This document shows positions 1 to 8,013 of a stretch of DNA of 54,245 nucleotides, piece after piece. This DNA is from an uncultured Alphaproteobacteria bacterium (GTDB lineage Bacteria > Pseudomonadota > Alphaproteobacteria > HIMB59). Position 1 is the stretch's first letter. Each line of letters opens with the position of its first letter. The notes below the pieces were generated by a model that was given only the letters and a program-made list of their open reading frames with translations, was not told where the DNA came from and did not search any database. The stretch is taken from positions 1-54,245 of the forward strand of contig CACMWO010000003.1 of assembly GCA_902617465.1 (NCBI GenBank), written 5' to 3'. The translations under genes were made by a program, and so were the position numbers.

Positions 1-392
1 GGGGTTAAATCACAACCACCACCGAACCATTGTTTTCCTTTTGTGGTTATGTACCTAGTGTTAAAATGAGCTGCAGCAATTTTCGGGTTTTTCATGTGAG
101 CTACGACTGAGATACCACTGGCCCAAAAGCTTGGATCCTCTTCGGTTCCCGGCATTGATTTTTTAAATTCTTCAGTAAAATTACCATGCACTGTTGAAAT
201 ATTTACTCCTACTTTTTCAAATATTTCTCCTTTTAGTAAGGACATCAAACCTCCACCACCACCAGGTCTTTGCCACTCCTTTTCTATAAATTCAGACCCA
301 TCAAGCTTTTGTATTGATCCAACCATTTGATTTCGAAGTTCTCGAAACCACTTTTCTGCTTTAGTTTGTTGATTTTTTATTTGATCACTCAT
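1..392 (-). CDS. hemF: Oxygen-dependent coproporphyrinogen III oxidase, 5' part only
   Basis: Aerobic oxidative decarboxylation of coproporphyrinogen III to protoporphyrinogen IX in the cytoplasm. The gene runs off the window, so only about 130 N-terminal residues are visible. They include RPGGGGGLMS, the stretch SGISVVAHMKNPK and the family signature WFGGGCDLTP near the cut edge (the Cys is often Ala in other members). The ATG overlaps the hemH stop codon as ATGA, so it is the last visible gene of hemC-hemB-hemE-hemH-hemF and is probably translationally coupled. HemF needs O2, so the cell makes heme aerobically. The call is secure; the C-terminus is unseen. Confidence 0.93.
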   Translation of the reverse strand, partial: MSDQIKNQQTKAEKWFRELRNQMVGSIQKLDGSEFIEKEWQRPGGGGGLMSLLKGEIFEKVGVNISTVHGNFTEEFKKSMPGTEEDPSFWASGISVVAHMKNPKIAAAHFNTRYITTKGKQWFGGGCDLT

Positions 393-1411
393 ACCCACCC
401 ATGCAGTTCGTTTTCTATCAACGAAGTGAGTAGGAGTATATGATCTTCTCGATCATTTAGACAAGGAATATATCCAAATTCCTTTCCACCATTTTCCATG
501 AATATTTCTCTATTTTCCTCGTTAAGTTCTTCTATTGTCTCGAGACAATCTGAGGAAAAAGCAGGACTTATAACATGAATGTGGTCTGTACCATTTTTTG
601 CTAAGCTCTCTATAGTTTTATCTGTGTAAGGTTGAAGCCATTCTGCTGGTCCAAATCTAGATTGAAATGTGGTCATATAACTTTCCTCTGGTAAGCCCAT
701 GGTCTCTGCAACCAGCCTAGTAGTTTTTCTGCAAAAACAATGATACGGATCCCCTTTATCTAAATATTTTTTTGGAACACCATGATAACTAAATATGATT
801 TTTTTTGGTTTTGAATTTTTAGTCCAAAATTCTTCAATGCTATTTTTTAGAGCTTTAATATAAAGTTCATTTTCGTAATATCCTCCAATAAAACGAAGAG
901 ATGGTACCCAACGCCAACTTTTTAATTCTTCTGCAACAGCATCAAACGTTGAGCCCGTTGTAGCCGCACAATATTGAGGGTATAAAGGTAAAATAATAAT
1001 ACGATCACAATTTTGATTTCTAAGATTATTTAAACCCTTCGAGATGCTAGGATTCCCATAACGCATTCCAATATCAAATACGATATTTTGATATTTCTTA
1101 TTAATAAATTCTTTTATTTTCGATAATTGGTTTTTTGTGTGGAATAGAAGAGGTGAACCATCCTCTGTCCAAACAGATTTGTAATTTTTAGCTGACTTTG
1201 CTGGTCGAGTATTCAAAACTATCCCATTAAGAATAGGCCACCAAATAGCTTTTGGCGTTTCTATGACACGTTCATCTGATAGAAATTGTTTTAGATAAGT
1301 CTTTAAAGATGACTTAGTTGGTTCATCTGGTGTTCCTAAATTTGTGATCAAAATACCTGTCTTAAGACCAGAGCCATGAACGTAGAGATTATTACCTTTA
1401 AATGAAGCCAT
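389..1411 (-). CDS. hemH: Ferrochelatase
   Basis: Inserts Fe2+ into protoporphyrin IX, the last step of protoheme synthesis. The protein has 340 residues, normal for bacterial ferrochelatase. Visible family motifs, in order: GILITNLGTPDEP near the N-terminus, FLSDERVIETPK, the central YPQYCAATTGSTFDAV, FSYHGVPKKYL with the presumed metal-binding His, TFQSRFGPAEWLQPYTD, and VISPAFSSDCLETIEEL with the conserved Glu region. It lies 18 bp downstream of hemE and overlaps hemF by 4 bp. No transmembrane segment is evident, so it is soluble or peripheral. The operon position agrees with the role. Firm call. Confidence 0.97.
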   Translation of the reverse strand: MASFKGNNLYVHGSGLKTGILITNLGTPDEPTKSSLKTYLKQFLSDERVIETPKAIWWPILNGIVLNTRPAKSAKNYKSVWTEDGSPLLFHTKNQLSKIKEFINKKYQNIVFDIGMRYGNPSISKGLNNLRNQNCDRIIILPLYPQYCAATTGSTFDAVAEELKSWRWVPSLRFIGGYYENELYIKALKNSIEEFWTKNSKPKKIIFSYHGVPKKYLDKGDPYHCFCRKTTRLVAETMGLPEESYMTTFQSRFGPAEWLQPYTDKTIESLAKNGTDHIHVISPAFSSDCLETIEELNEENREIFMENGGKEFGYIPCLNDREDHILLLTSLIENELHGWV

Positions 1412-1429
1412 TGAAAAACATTACGATTT

Positions 1430-2446
1430 TTATGATAACTTAGTTCTTATCTTTTCTATGAATAAATGAACATTAGCCTCAGGAGTAGTTTTTTTTACAC
1501 CGTGATCGAGGCTAGCAATCCACCCAGATCTATGAGAAGGCTCACTCTGTAAGCATTTCTCAATATATTTATCAATATAATCAGAAAAGGATTTAGTGTC
1601 CTCCATAGCTAACAAATCATTTGAAAAATTCCCCTGTAAAGATAAATGTGTCTTTGGTAATTCAGTGAAAACCTCCAAATTAGTGCCTAAAACTGTAAGT
1701 TTTAAATTTTTTAAATTTTGTAATTTATTAAATTTAGTTTGAGAAATTTCTTTAGTGAAATATCCAATTTTATTTGGATAACTATTTGAAATTTTAACTA
1801 AAAAAGGAATAACGAATTCATCAAAATCTTTATCATTTAGTTTATTAGCCTCAGTATCAAATATCATTAACAAATCAATGTGATTTTGTAATTGAATTTG
1901 TATATTTTTTTGTATTAACATTTCTAAAACGGGCAGGGTTTGTTGAAATAGTGTTTGTGATACAGGATTATTCCTCGTTGCAAAATAGTATAAGGTTACA
2001 GGTCCACCAGTAAATCCAATTAAGGATTTATCATTTGATAGTTCATTTCTAATATGTTTTAGAGATATATTCTGAAAATCTATAAAACTTTCAAATTCAT
2101 CAATATTAAATTCGGATATCATTTTTGAACTTAAATTTTTTTCAAATATTGGTCCAGGATTAAACTTCAAACTCATACCTAAATAATCTAAAGGAAAAAG
2201 AATATCACTAAACAATATTGCAGCATCAAAATCGAATTCAACAATAGGTCCAAGAGTTACCTCACAAGCAAGCTCAGGCTCTTTACATAATTGTTCAAAA
2301 GAATATTTTTCTTTTAATTTTCTGTAATGCTGATGATATCGACCAGCCTGTCTCATAAACCAAATTGGAGGAATTTTTTGTTCAACTTTATTTAAGGCAT
2401 TAAAAAAATTTTTGTTATAGGTATTTTGCAATATCTCTAGCTCCAT
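1430..2446 (-). CDS. hemE: Uroporphyrinogen decarboxylase
   Basis: Decarboxylates the four acetate side chains of uroporphyrinogen III to give coproporphyrinogen III. 338 residues. The N-terminal signature PPIWFMRQAGRYHQHYRK is present, followed by ILFSDILFPLDYLGM and GFTGGPVTLYYFATR; the C-terminal part has SLDHGVKKTTPEAN. The most upstream start lies 32 bp inside the hemB coding region, an unusually long overlap here; a TTG at codon 6 is a possible alternative start. The order hemB-hemE matches consecutive use in the pathway except for the hemC/D steps. Family call is firm, exact start less so. Confidence 0.96.
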   Translation of the reverse strand: MELEILQNTYNKNFFNALNKVEQKIPPIWFMRQAGRYHQHYRKLKEKYSFEQLCKEPELACEVTLGPIVEFDFDAAILFSDILFPLDYLGMSLKFNPGPIFEKNLSSKMISEFNIDEFESFIDFQNISLKHIRNELSNDKSLIGFTGGPVTLYYFATRNNPVSQTLFQQTLPVLEMLIQKNIQIQLQNHIDLLMIFDTEANKLNDKDFDEFVIPFLVKISNSYPNKIGYFTKEISQTKFNKLQNLKNLKLTVLGTNLEVFTELPKTHLSLQGNFSNDLLAMEDTKSFSDYIDKYIEKCLQSEPSHRSGWIASLDHGVKKTTPEANVHLFIEKIRTKLS

Positions 2447-3338
2447 AAGTAATAATAAAATCTGCTTGAGCTCTTTTGAGTACCGTTAAAGACTCTAAGA
2501 GCAAATCAACATAATTGCCAAATTTAGCTTTGCTGAGCATTTGTAGACTAGCATACTCACCACTTACTTGGTACGCACCCGTGGGAAGCAGCGTCTCCTT
2601 TTTTATATCTCTTATTAAATCTATTGAAGTCATTCCAGGCTTAACCATTAAATAATTTGCACCTTGAGCTGCATTATTAATTGAGCTTTTAATCGCCTTT
2701 ACTTTGTCTTCAACAGGTAATTGATATGATGATCGATCAAATCCCTTTGGTGATGATTTTGCAACATCTCTAAACGGGCCGTAGAAGTGACTTTTAAATT
2801 TTGTTGAGTAACTCATTATTTGAGAATTTGAAAAACCATTTTGAACAAATATTTTTCTTAAATATTTAGTCGTATTTTTCATCATGTCACTTGGTGCAAT
2901 TATATCAGCTCCGGCCTCAAGATATGTATTTGCAGCTAATCCTAAAGAGTAATGTGTCTTATTAAGGTCAATTGATTTTTTATGAGTAACTCCACAATGC
3001 CCATCAACAGTTATTGAGCATAAGCATGTATCTATAAGTAAAACTATATCTTTTCCAAAATAATTTTTAATTTTTCTTATAACTTCATAGTGAAAGCTAA
3101 AATCCTCTGGATGTTTTTGTTTTTTATTTGGAACGATAAAAAGAAGAAAATTTTTGATACCTTTTTTTAAATCCTTTTCAATTGCCTTAATAATAGATGA
3201 AGATGACCAACTCTTATTATCACCTAATCCCTTAATTTCCTTTGAATTTTTTACCTTTTGATCCACAAATAAAGGTTGAATTAAAATTTTCTTATTAAGA
3301 GATTTTGATTGATCAATAGGAAAATAATTTTTAATCAT
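2415..3338 (-). CDS. hemB: Porphobilinogen synthase (ALA dehydratase), zinc-type cysteines
   Basis: Condenses two 5-aminolevulinate molecules to porphobilinogen. 307 residues. The two active-site lysines are visible: K180 in SYSTKFKSHFYGPFRD and K233 in LMVKPGM (Schiff-base Lys). The metal-site loop is DTCLCSITVDGHCGV, with C105, C107 and C115, the three-cysteine pattern of zinc-dependent enzymes. As I understand it, the Rhodobacter and Bradyrhizobium enzymes have Asp/Ala variants of this loop instead, so the zinc pattern is notable for an alphaproteobacterium. The start overlaps the hemC stop as ATGA. ALA is probably supplied by the divergently oriented hemA at 6.7 kb. Confidence 0.96.
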   Translation of the reverse strand: MIKNYFPIDQSKSLNKKILIQPLFVDQKVKNSKEIKGLGDNKSWSSSSIIKAIEKDLKKGIKNFLLFIVPNKKQKHPEDFSFHYEVIRKIKNYFGKDIVLLIDTCLCSITVDGHCGVTHKKSIDLNKTHYSLGLAANTYLEAGADIIAPSDMMKNTTKYLRKIFVQNGFSNSQIMSYSTKFKSHFYGPFRDVAKSSPKGFDRSSYQLPVEDKVKAIKSSINNAAQGANYLMVKPGMTSIDLIRDIKKETLLPTGAYQVSGEYASLQMLSKAKFGNYVDLLLESLTVLKRAQADFIITYGARDIAKYL

Positions 3339-4813
3339 TTAAGTTCAAAATTTTTAAAATCATCATAAGTAAGATATACATTTAATTGATTTTTAGGAAT
3401 AAATTTAGAAATTTGAAGATACGTTTGACCAGGTCCACAAGAATTACGCTTATTTAGTATTTCTGGTCTTAGTTGTATAGCTAATTTAAATGCAGAGAAG
3501 CTCATCCAATAAAAACTCTCCGCTACAAACAAATTATCAATCGTATTGTCATTAATCAAAGGGACTAAACTATAGTGTGATATAACAGGGAATTTTTTAT
3601 TTAGCATATTTCCTTCATATGTAAGTTTATAAGTAGGTTTTTGATTATCTTTATAAAAATTTTTAATTTCTCGATAATTTTCACCAAAACTATCGAGAGA
3701 AGAATTTACAAGAATGCCCATTTTACTTATTTTTTTCCAAGAACTAACGCCGGAAGTTATAAGATTTGATACACTTTTCAAAGATTTAAACTCTTTAAAT
3801 TCTGATCTTGTGGCCAAAACATTTTTATTTTTTACTGTTTTATTAAATTCATGCAAATTTCTCTGAAACATTTGATATTTTGATAAGCTTGAAGGAAATA
3901 TATTTTTAACCTTTTTAACTTTTTTATTATTTAGATATTTTTTTTCTTTAAAATATTTTTTTGTTTGATTATCTTTCCCTTGTGCAAATAAGATTTTTTC
4001 ATTTAGAATATTTTCAATAGTTACACCTACATCTAAATTGCAACCACCTCCCCATTTGTATAAATATTTTCTCTCTCTTTGACAATCATCTAACGAAGGT
4101 AAATGATTAATTTTTTTCAATATTTTTTCTGTTTTAAGATCACCTCTCCTATATTCCAAAGCAATACACCCTTGTGCTGCAGCACTAGGAAATTCAGAAA
4201 TTGGTAAAATTATTTTTTCAAACTTTTTAAATTTCAATTTAAAATTTCTATAATCTTTTTTATTAATTTTTTCTCCATAATTAAAAATTCTATCTATAGC
4301 AGCTTTTGCCATAAACACCCCGTCCTCTTTTGAGGAATTTAATATTTTTTCCAGCCTAGATGGTACGTTTCCCCTAATGTCGAATGGCTTCAATTCTTCA
4401 AAGGGTAAAAACTCTCTTAATTTTTTTAAATAATATTTTCTTCTAGGAGAGGATGTCCCTATAACTAATTTTTTTTTATTTAATGAAGTCTTTTTAATAA
4501 GAATAACATCTCTTGGATCATCTCTTTTGAGACAAATAAAAGAGGTCTTATTAAGATTTTTAACAGGGAGATCTTTGAATGAATGAACTACCACATCTAC
4601 ATCTTTTAAGATTAATTTTTTTGAGAGTGAATTTGTAAATATTCCAAATCCATGTTTTTCCCAAGCTTTAGCTGACATGTCCGTGTCACCAACGCTTGAT
4701 GAGTAATGCGTATCAATTATATTTTTTTGTATTTTATTAATTTCCATTTCCGCAATGTGTGTCTGAATTTTAGCGAGAAAACTTTTTCTTGATAATAAAA
4801 CAATCTTTTTCAT
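3335..4813 (-). CDS. hemC: Hydroxymethylbilane synthase with long C-terminal extension (possible HemC-HemD fusion)
   Basis: Polymerises four porphobilinogens to hydroxymethylbilane. The reading frame is open from 4849, but the start giving MKKIVLLSRKS (4813), or the ATG two codons upstream (4819), matches the family N-terminus. Counting from 4849, HMBS motifs are VHSFKDLP (catalytic Asp at 93), GTSSPRRK, DIRGNVPSRLEK, AAAQGCIALEYR, and GGGC with C270, which would carry the dipyrromethane cofactor. A typical HemC ends near residue 310; here about 190 residues follow. The extension contains ITSGVSSWKKISKMG and a tail with FVAESFYWMSFSAFKL and CGPGQTYLQISKF, loosely like the FtS...GP.Ta pattern of HemD. 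No separate hemD is in the window. The HMBS call is firm; a HemD role for the extension is an inference. Confidence 0.9.
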   Translation of the reverse strand: MKKIVLLSRKSFLAKIQTHIAEMEINKIQKNIIDTHYSSSVGDTDMSAKAWEKHGFGIFTNSLSKKLILKDVDVVVHSFKDLPVKNLNKTSFICLKRDDPRDVILIKKTSLNKKKLVIGTSSPRRKYYLKKLREFLPFEELKPFDIRGNVPSRLEKILNSSKEDGVFMAKAAIDRIFNYGEKINKKDYRNFKLKFKKFEKIILPISEFPSAAAQGCIALEYRRGDLKTEKILKKINHLPSLDDCQRERKYLYKWGGGCNLDVGVTIENILNEKILFAQGKDNQTKKYFKEKKYLNNKKVKKVKNIFPSSLSKYQMFQRNLHEFNKTVKNKNVLATRSEFKEFKSLKSVSNLITSGVSSWKKISKMGILVNSSLDSFGENYREIKNFYKDNQKPTYKLTYEGNMLNKKFPVISHYSLVPLINDNTIDNLFVAESFYWMSFSAFKLAIQLRPEILNKRNSCGPGQTYLQISKFIPKNQLNVYLTYDDFKNFELK

Positions 4814-4854
4814 AACCATTGATGACATTAAGAAATAACAAATAATCAACGCTA

Positions 4855-4883
4855 ATACAATTTAAGCGAGACTTATTGGTCAA
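4855..4883 (-). promoter_or_regulatory. Putative promoter of the heme operon
   Basis: In the 117-bp interval between the likely hemC start and the SDR gene, the minus strand reads TTGACC (4883-4878), a 17-base spacer, then TTGTAT (4860-4855), resembling a sigma70 -35/-10 pair. The -35 hexamer lies in the palindrome TTGGTCAA (4876-4883), whose plus-strand half with TAAAAT (4897-4902) could serve the divergent SDR gene. By-eye match only, in very AT-rich DNA. Confidence 0.35.
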
Positions 4884-4930
4884 TATGTACTTATTTTAAA
4901 ATATGTTATATCTAAATAACGTTTGAAATT

Positions 4931-5608
4931 ATGACACAAAAAGCAGTTTTAATTGTCGGAGCAGGATCAGGTTTAAGTGCTTCTTTGGCTAGAGCATTTA
5001 ATTCGAAGGGGATGAAAATTGTACTTGCTGCCAGAAACATAGACAAACTTGATAGTTTAAAAAAAGAGATCGACGCTTTAGTTTTTAAGTGTGACTCAAC
5101 GGAAAATAAAAGTGTTCAAAATTTATTTTTGCAGACTGATTCAATTATAGGCACTCCAGAAATTGTTATCTATAATCCATCTCTTAGAATTGTAAAACCT
5201 TTTATTGAATACGATCCTGATGAAATGCTTCAATCAATAAAAGTAAATAGTTATGGGGCTTTTCTAGTAGCGCATGAATCAGTAAAAAGAATGTTAAAAA
5301 TAGGAAAAGGTAATATTTTTTTCACAGGATCATCTGCAAGTGTAAAGGGTTTTGCCAAATCTGCGTCCTTTGCTATGGGAAAGTTTGGTTTGAGAGGCTT
5401 AGCACAATCTTTGGCAAGAGAGCTGCACCCACAAAATATTCATATAGGTCATTTCGTTATAGATGGAGGAATTGGAAAAGAACCAGTTGGAAATTATCAA
5501 ATGATACACCCTGATGAAATTGCAAAACAATACCTAAATTTTTATTTACAGGATAAAAAAGCTTGGTCTTGGGAAATTGAAATTAGAACAAACACTGAAA
5601 AATTTTAG
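4931..5608 (+). CDS. SDR-family protein lacking the catalytic Tyr
   Basis: A Rossmann-fold short-chain dehydrogenase/reductase homologue, 225 residues. The nucleotide-binding GAGSGLSASLA is at residues 10-20, AARN follows beta-2, and NPS replaces the usual NNAG. The helix that normally holds YxxxK reads SASFAMGKFGLRGLAQSLAR, so Phe147 replaces Tyr while Lys151 and the Ser in FTGSSAS remain. A subgroup of SDR proteins with this Tyr-less helix, followed by HIGHFVIDG-type strands, exists; substrates are unknown to me. It begins the rightward gene set opposite hemC and is followed 9 bp later by a flavin-dependent oxidoreductase. It may have lost classical catalysis or use another acid. Function not assigned. 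Confidence 0.82.
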   Translation: MTQKAVLIVGAGSGLSASLARAFNSKGMKIVLAARNIDKLDSLKKEIDALVFKCDSTENKSVQNLFLQTDSIIGTPEIVIYNPSLRIVKPFIEYDPDEMLQSIKVNSYGAFLVAHESVKRMLKIGKGNIFFTGSSASVKGFAKSASFAMGKFGLRGLAQSLARELHPQNIHIGHFVIDGGIGKEPVGNYQMIHPDEIAKQYLNFYLQDKKAWSWEIEIRTNTEKF

Positions 5609-5617
5609 AAGAACACC

Positions 5618-6637
5618 TTGGAAATCGGTATAGACAGTTTTGCAGATAAAAGAGAAGGCTCAGATAGTGTTAAAGCCATTAATAATGTTATTGATAGGAT
5701 TATTTTTGCAGATGAAGTTGGATTAAATTCATTTGGGATAGGAGAGCATCATAGAAAAGAATTTTTAGACTCAGCACCATTTATGATATTATCTGCTGCT
5801 GCAGCACAAACAAAAAATATTAAGCTAATAAGTGCTGTAACTGTTTTAAGTGCAGCAGATCCTGTTCGTGTATTTCAAAACTTGTCTACTCTTGATCTGA
5901 TATCTGGAGGTAGGGCAGAAATGGTTGCTGGAAGAGGATCATTTTCTGAAGCCTTTCCATTGTTTGGTTTGGATTTCAAAGATTATGATGAGTTGTTTAT
6001 TGAAAAGCTCGGTTTACTTTTAAAAATTAGAGAAAATGAATTTGTTAGTTGGTCTGGTAAATTTAGACCTTCGATAAATAATTTACCTATTTATCCAAGA
6101 CCCATTCAAAACCCTGTCCCAATTTGGTTAGGTGTTGGTGGCACACCTCAATCTTTTGCTAGAGCAGGCTCAATGGGCTTACCTTTAATGATTGCCATAA
6201 TAGGAGGTAATACTCATCGCTTTAAGCCCTTGGTAGATATTTATAGACAGGCAGGTAAAGAAGCAGGACATCCCCCAGAAAAACTCTCAGTAGGACTTCA
6301 TTCATTAGGATATGTCGCAAATAGTATGGATGAAGCAATAGATTTGTATTATGAGGGTTATCATAAAATGTTTACAAAAATTGGAAAAGAAAGAGGTTGG
6401 GGTCCTGTGACGAGAGACCAATTTGACAATCAAATTGGTCCATTAGGCGCTATAGTTTTAGGAGATCCAGATCAGGTTGCTGAAAAGATTATGAGACATA
6501 GTCAAGCCCTTGGAGGTATTGATAGATTCCAATTTCAAATGGATATTGCTGATATTACCCATGAAAATTTAATCAAATCTATTGAACTGATTGGCAAAGA
6601 AGTAATTCCTAGGATAAATAGGACAAAAAGCCCCTAA
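5618..6637 (+). CDS. LLM-class flavin-dependent oxidoreductase (luciferase-like)
   Basis: 339 residues of the bacterial-luciferase TIM-barrel family, which usually binds FMN(H2) or F420. The N-terminus IGIDSFADKREG, then GIGEHHRKEF, LISAVTVLSAADPVRV and GRAEMVAGRGSFSEAF are characteristic of the LLM subgroup resembling the Atu2307/SP_0267-type proteins. PIWLGVGGTPQSFARA and PLGAIVLGDPDQVAEKI occur later. The start is TTG at 5618, because the family N-terminus begins there. It is 9 bp after the SDR gene, suggesting one transcript and perhaps a shared substrate. A substrate cannot be named. A hairpin overlaps the stop codon. Confidence 0.88.
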   Translation: MEIGIDSFADKREGSDSVKAINNVIDRIIFADEVGLNSFGIGEHHRKEFLDSAPFMILSAAAAQTKNIKLISAVTVLSAADPVRVFQNLSTLDLISGGRAEMVAGRGSFSEAFPLFGLDFKDYDELFIEKLGLLLKIRENEFVSWSGKFRPSINNLPIYPRPIQNPVPIWLGVGGTPQSFARAGSMGLPLMIAIIGGNTHRFKPLVDIYRQAGKEAGHPPEKLSVGLHSLGYVANSMDEAIDLYYEGYHKMFTKIGKERGWGPVTRDQFDNQIGPLGAIVLGDPDQVAEKIMRHSQALGGIDRFQFQMDIADITHENLIKSIELIGKEVIPRINRTKSP

Positions 6638-6648
6638 TTAGAGGCTTT
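6626..6648 (+). terminator. Possible hairpin terminator after the LLM oxidoreductase gene
   Basis: AAAGCC (ending at 6632) and GGCTTT (6643-6648) flank the near-palindrome CTAATTAG, giving a stem with one mismatch that includes the stop codon TAA at 6635-6637. Only a weak T-rich tail follows, so it may be an inefficient terminator or an mRNA-end stabiliser ahead of hemA. Confidence 0.5.
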
Positions 6649-6700
6649 ATGCGTCTTTATTGCAGTATCTTTTAAATTAGTAAAAAATAAATTAATATTT

Positions 6701-7969
6701 GTGAAAAATCATAATTGGAAATCTAATTATTTAAGCACCCTTCAATCTGAAATTGATAAAATTAAGGATGAAGGCCACTACAGAGTATTTAACAACATAG
6801 AAAGAAAAGCCGGACAGTATCCCAAAGCTACAAGACATAGTAATGGTCAAACCGAAGAGATTGATGTCTGGTGTTCAAATGATTACTTAGGCATGAGCCA
6901 GAACAAAGAAGTTATTTCCGCAATGCAATCTGCTGCTGAAAAGTTAGGAGCGGGAAGCGGAGGAACAAGGAACATATCAGGTACTACTAATTTCCATATT
7001 CAACTCGAAAAAGAAATCGCACTTTTACATAAAAAAGAAAGAGCTCTAGCATTTAATTCTGGATATAGTGCTAATGAGTCTGCACTAAAGTCTATTATAT
7101 CTGCTTTTGATAATTGTTTAGTTTTAAGTGATGAACTAAATCACGCATCACTTATAGAAGGAATTCGTACAAGTAAAAAAGAAAAAGCTATTTATCGTCA
7201 TAATGATGTAAAACACCTAAAGGACATTCTAAAGGGAGTAGATTTTTCTCGACCAAAAATCATCGTCTTGGAGTCTGTCTATTCAATGGAAGCTGATTTT
7301 GCACCACTAGAAGACATTATTCAGGTTGCTCAGGATAATGGAGCATTAATATACTTAGATGAAGTTCATGCTGTAGGTTTATACGGTCCCAATGCAGCAG
7401 GTGTAGCAGATCAAAAAGGATTATCTGAGCATATTGATATTATCAATGGAACATTGGCAAAAGCATTTGGTCTAGCTGGAGGCTACATAGCCTCGACTGA
7501 GACAATAATTGATTTTGTTAGAAGTTTTTCAAAAGGATTTATTTTCACAACATCCATGTGCCCAGCAGTAGCTGCTGGAAGTCTAGAGAGCATTAGACAA
7601 GTAAAGAAAAACGATGAAATTCGATCTTCATTCTTTGAGAATGTTGATTTTGTTAAAAAAGAACTACGAACCGCAGGTATTCCTTTTTTAGACTCAGGTT
7701 CACATATAATCCCAGTATTAATTGGAGATAGCAAATTATGTAAAGAGATTAGTGATTTTCTTTTAAATGAGCACCAGGTTTATGTTCAGCCTATTAATTA
7801 TCCAACAGTCCCAAAAGGAACTGAGAGAATAAGAATAACTCCCACTCCATGTCATGACCCAGAGTCTACTGAAAAATTTGTAGAAGCTTTGAAAGATGCT
7901 TGGTTTAAATTTATGCCTCAGTTAGTTAAATTTGAAAATCAATTTACTAATAAAATCAAAGTAATTTAA
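6701..7969 (+). CDS. hemA: 5-aminolevulinate synthase (Shemin pathway)
   Basis: PLP enzyme condensing glycine with succinyl-CoA to 5-aminolevulinate, the committed heme step in alphaproteobacteria. 422 residues, GTG start. Visible: WCSNDYLGM (57-65), GAGSGGTRNISGTTNFHIQL, FNSGYSANESAL, SDELNHASLIEGIR, DEVHAVGLYGP, and GTLAKAFGLAGGYIAS with the presumed PLP-binding K254. RITPTPCHDPE near the C-terminus is typical of ALAS rather than of KBL or BioF. It sits about 2 kb from, and divergent to, hemC-B-E-H-F, so most of the pathway is clustered here while the first enzyme is under separate control. This gene is also the best taxonomic marker for the alphaproteobacterial placement. Confidence 0.97.
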   Translation: MKNHNWKSNYLSTLQSEIDKIKDEGHYRVFNNIERKAGQYPKATRHSNGQTEEIDVWCSNDYLGMSQNKEVISAMQSAAEKLGAGSGGTRNISGTTNFHIQLEKEIALLHKKERALAFNSGYSANESALKSIISAFDNCLVLSDELNHASLIEGIRTSKKEKAIYRHNDVKHLKDILKGVDFSRPKIIVLESVYSMEADFAPLEDIIQVAQDNGALIYLDEVHAVGLYGPNAAGVADQKGLSEHIDIINGTLAKAFGLAGGYIASTETIIDFVRSFSKGFIFTTSMCPAVAAGSLESIRQVKKNDEIRSSFFENVDFVKKELRTAGIPFLDSGSHIIPVLIGDSKLCKEISDFLLNEHQVYVQPINYPTVPKGTERIRITPTPCHDPESTEKFVEALKDAWFKFMPQLVKFENQFTNKIKVI

Positions 7970-8013
7970 ACGCCTTATTTGATCAATCTATACATTTGTT
8001 ATAAAACATACTA

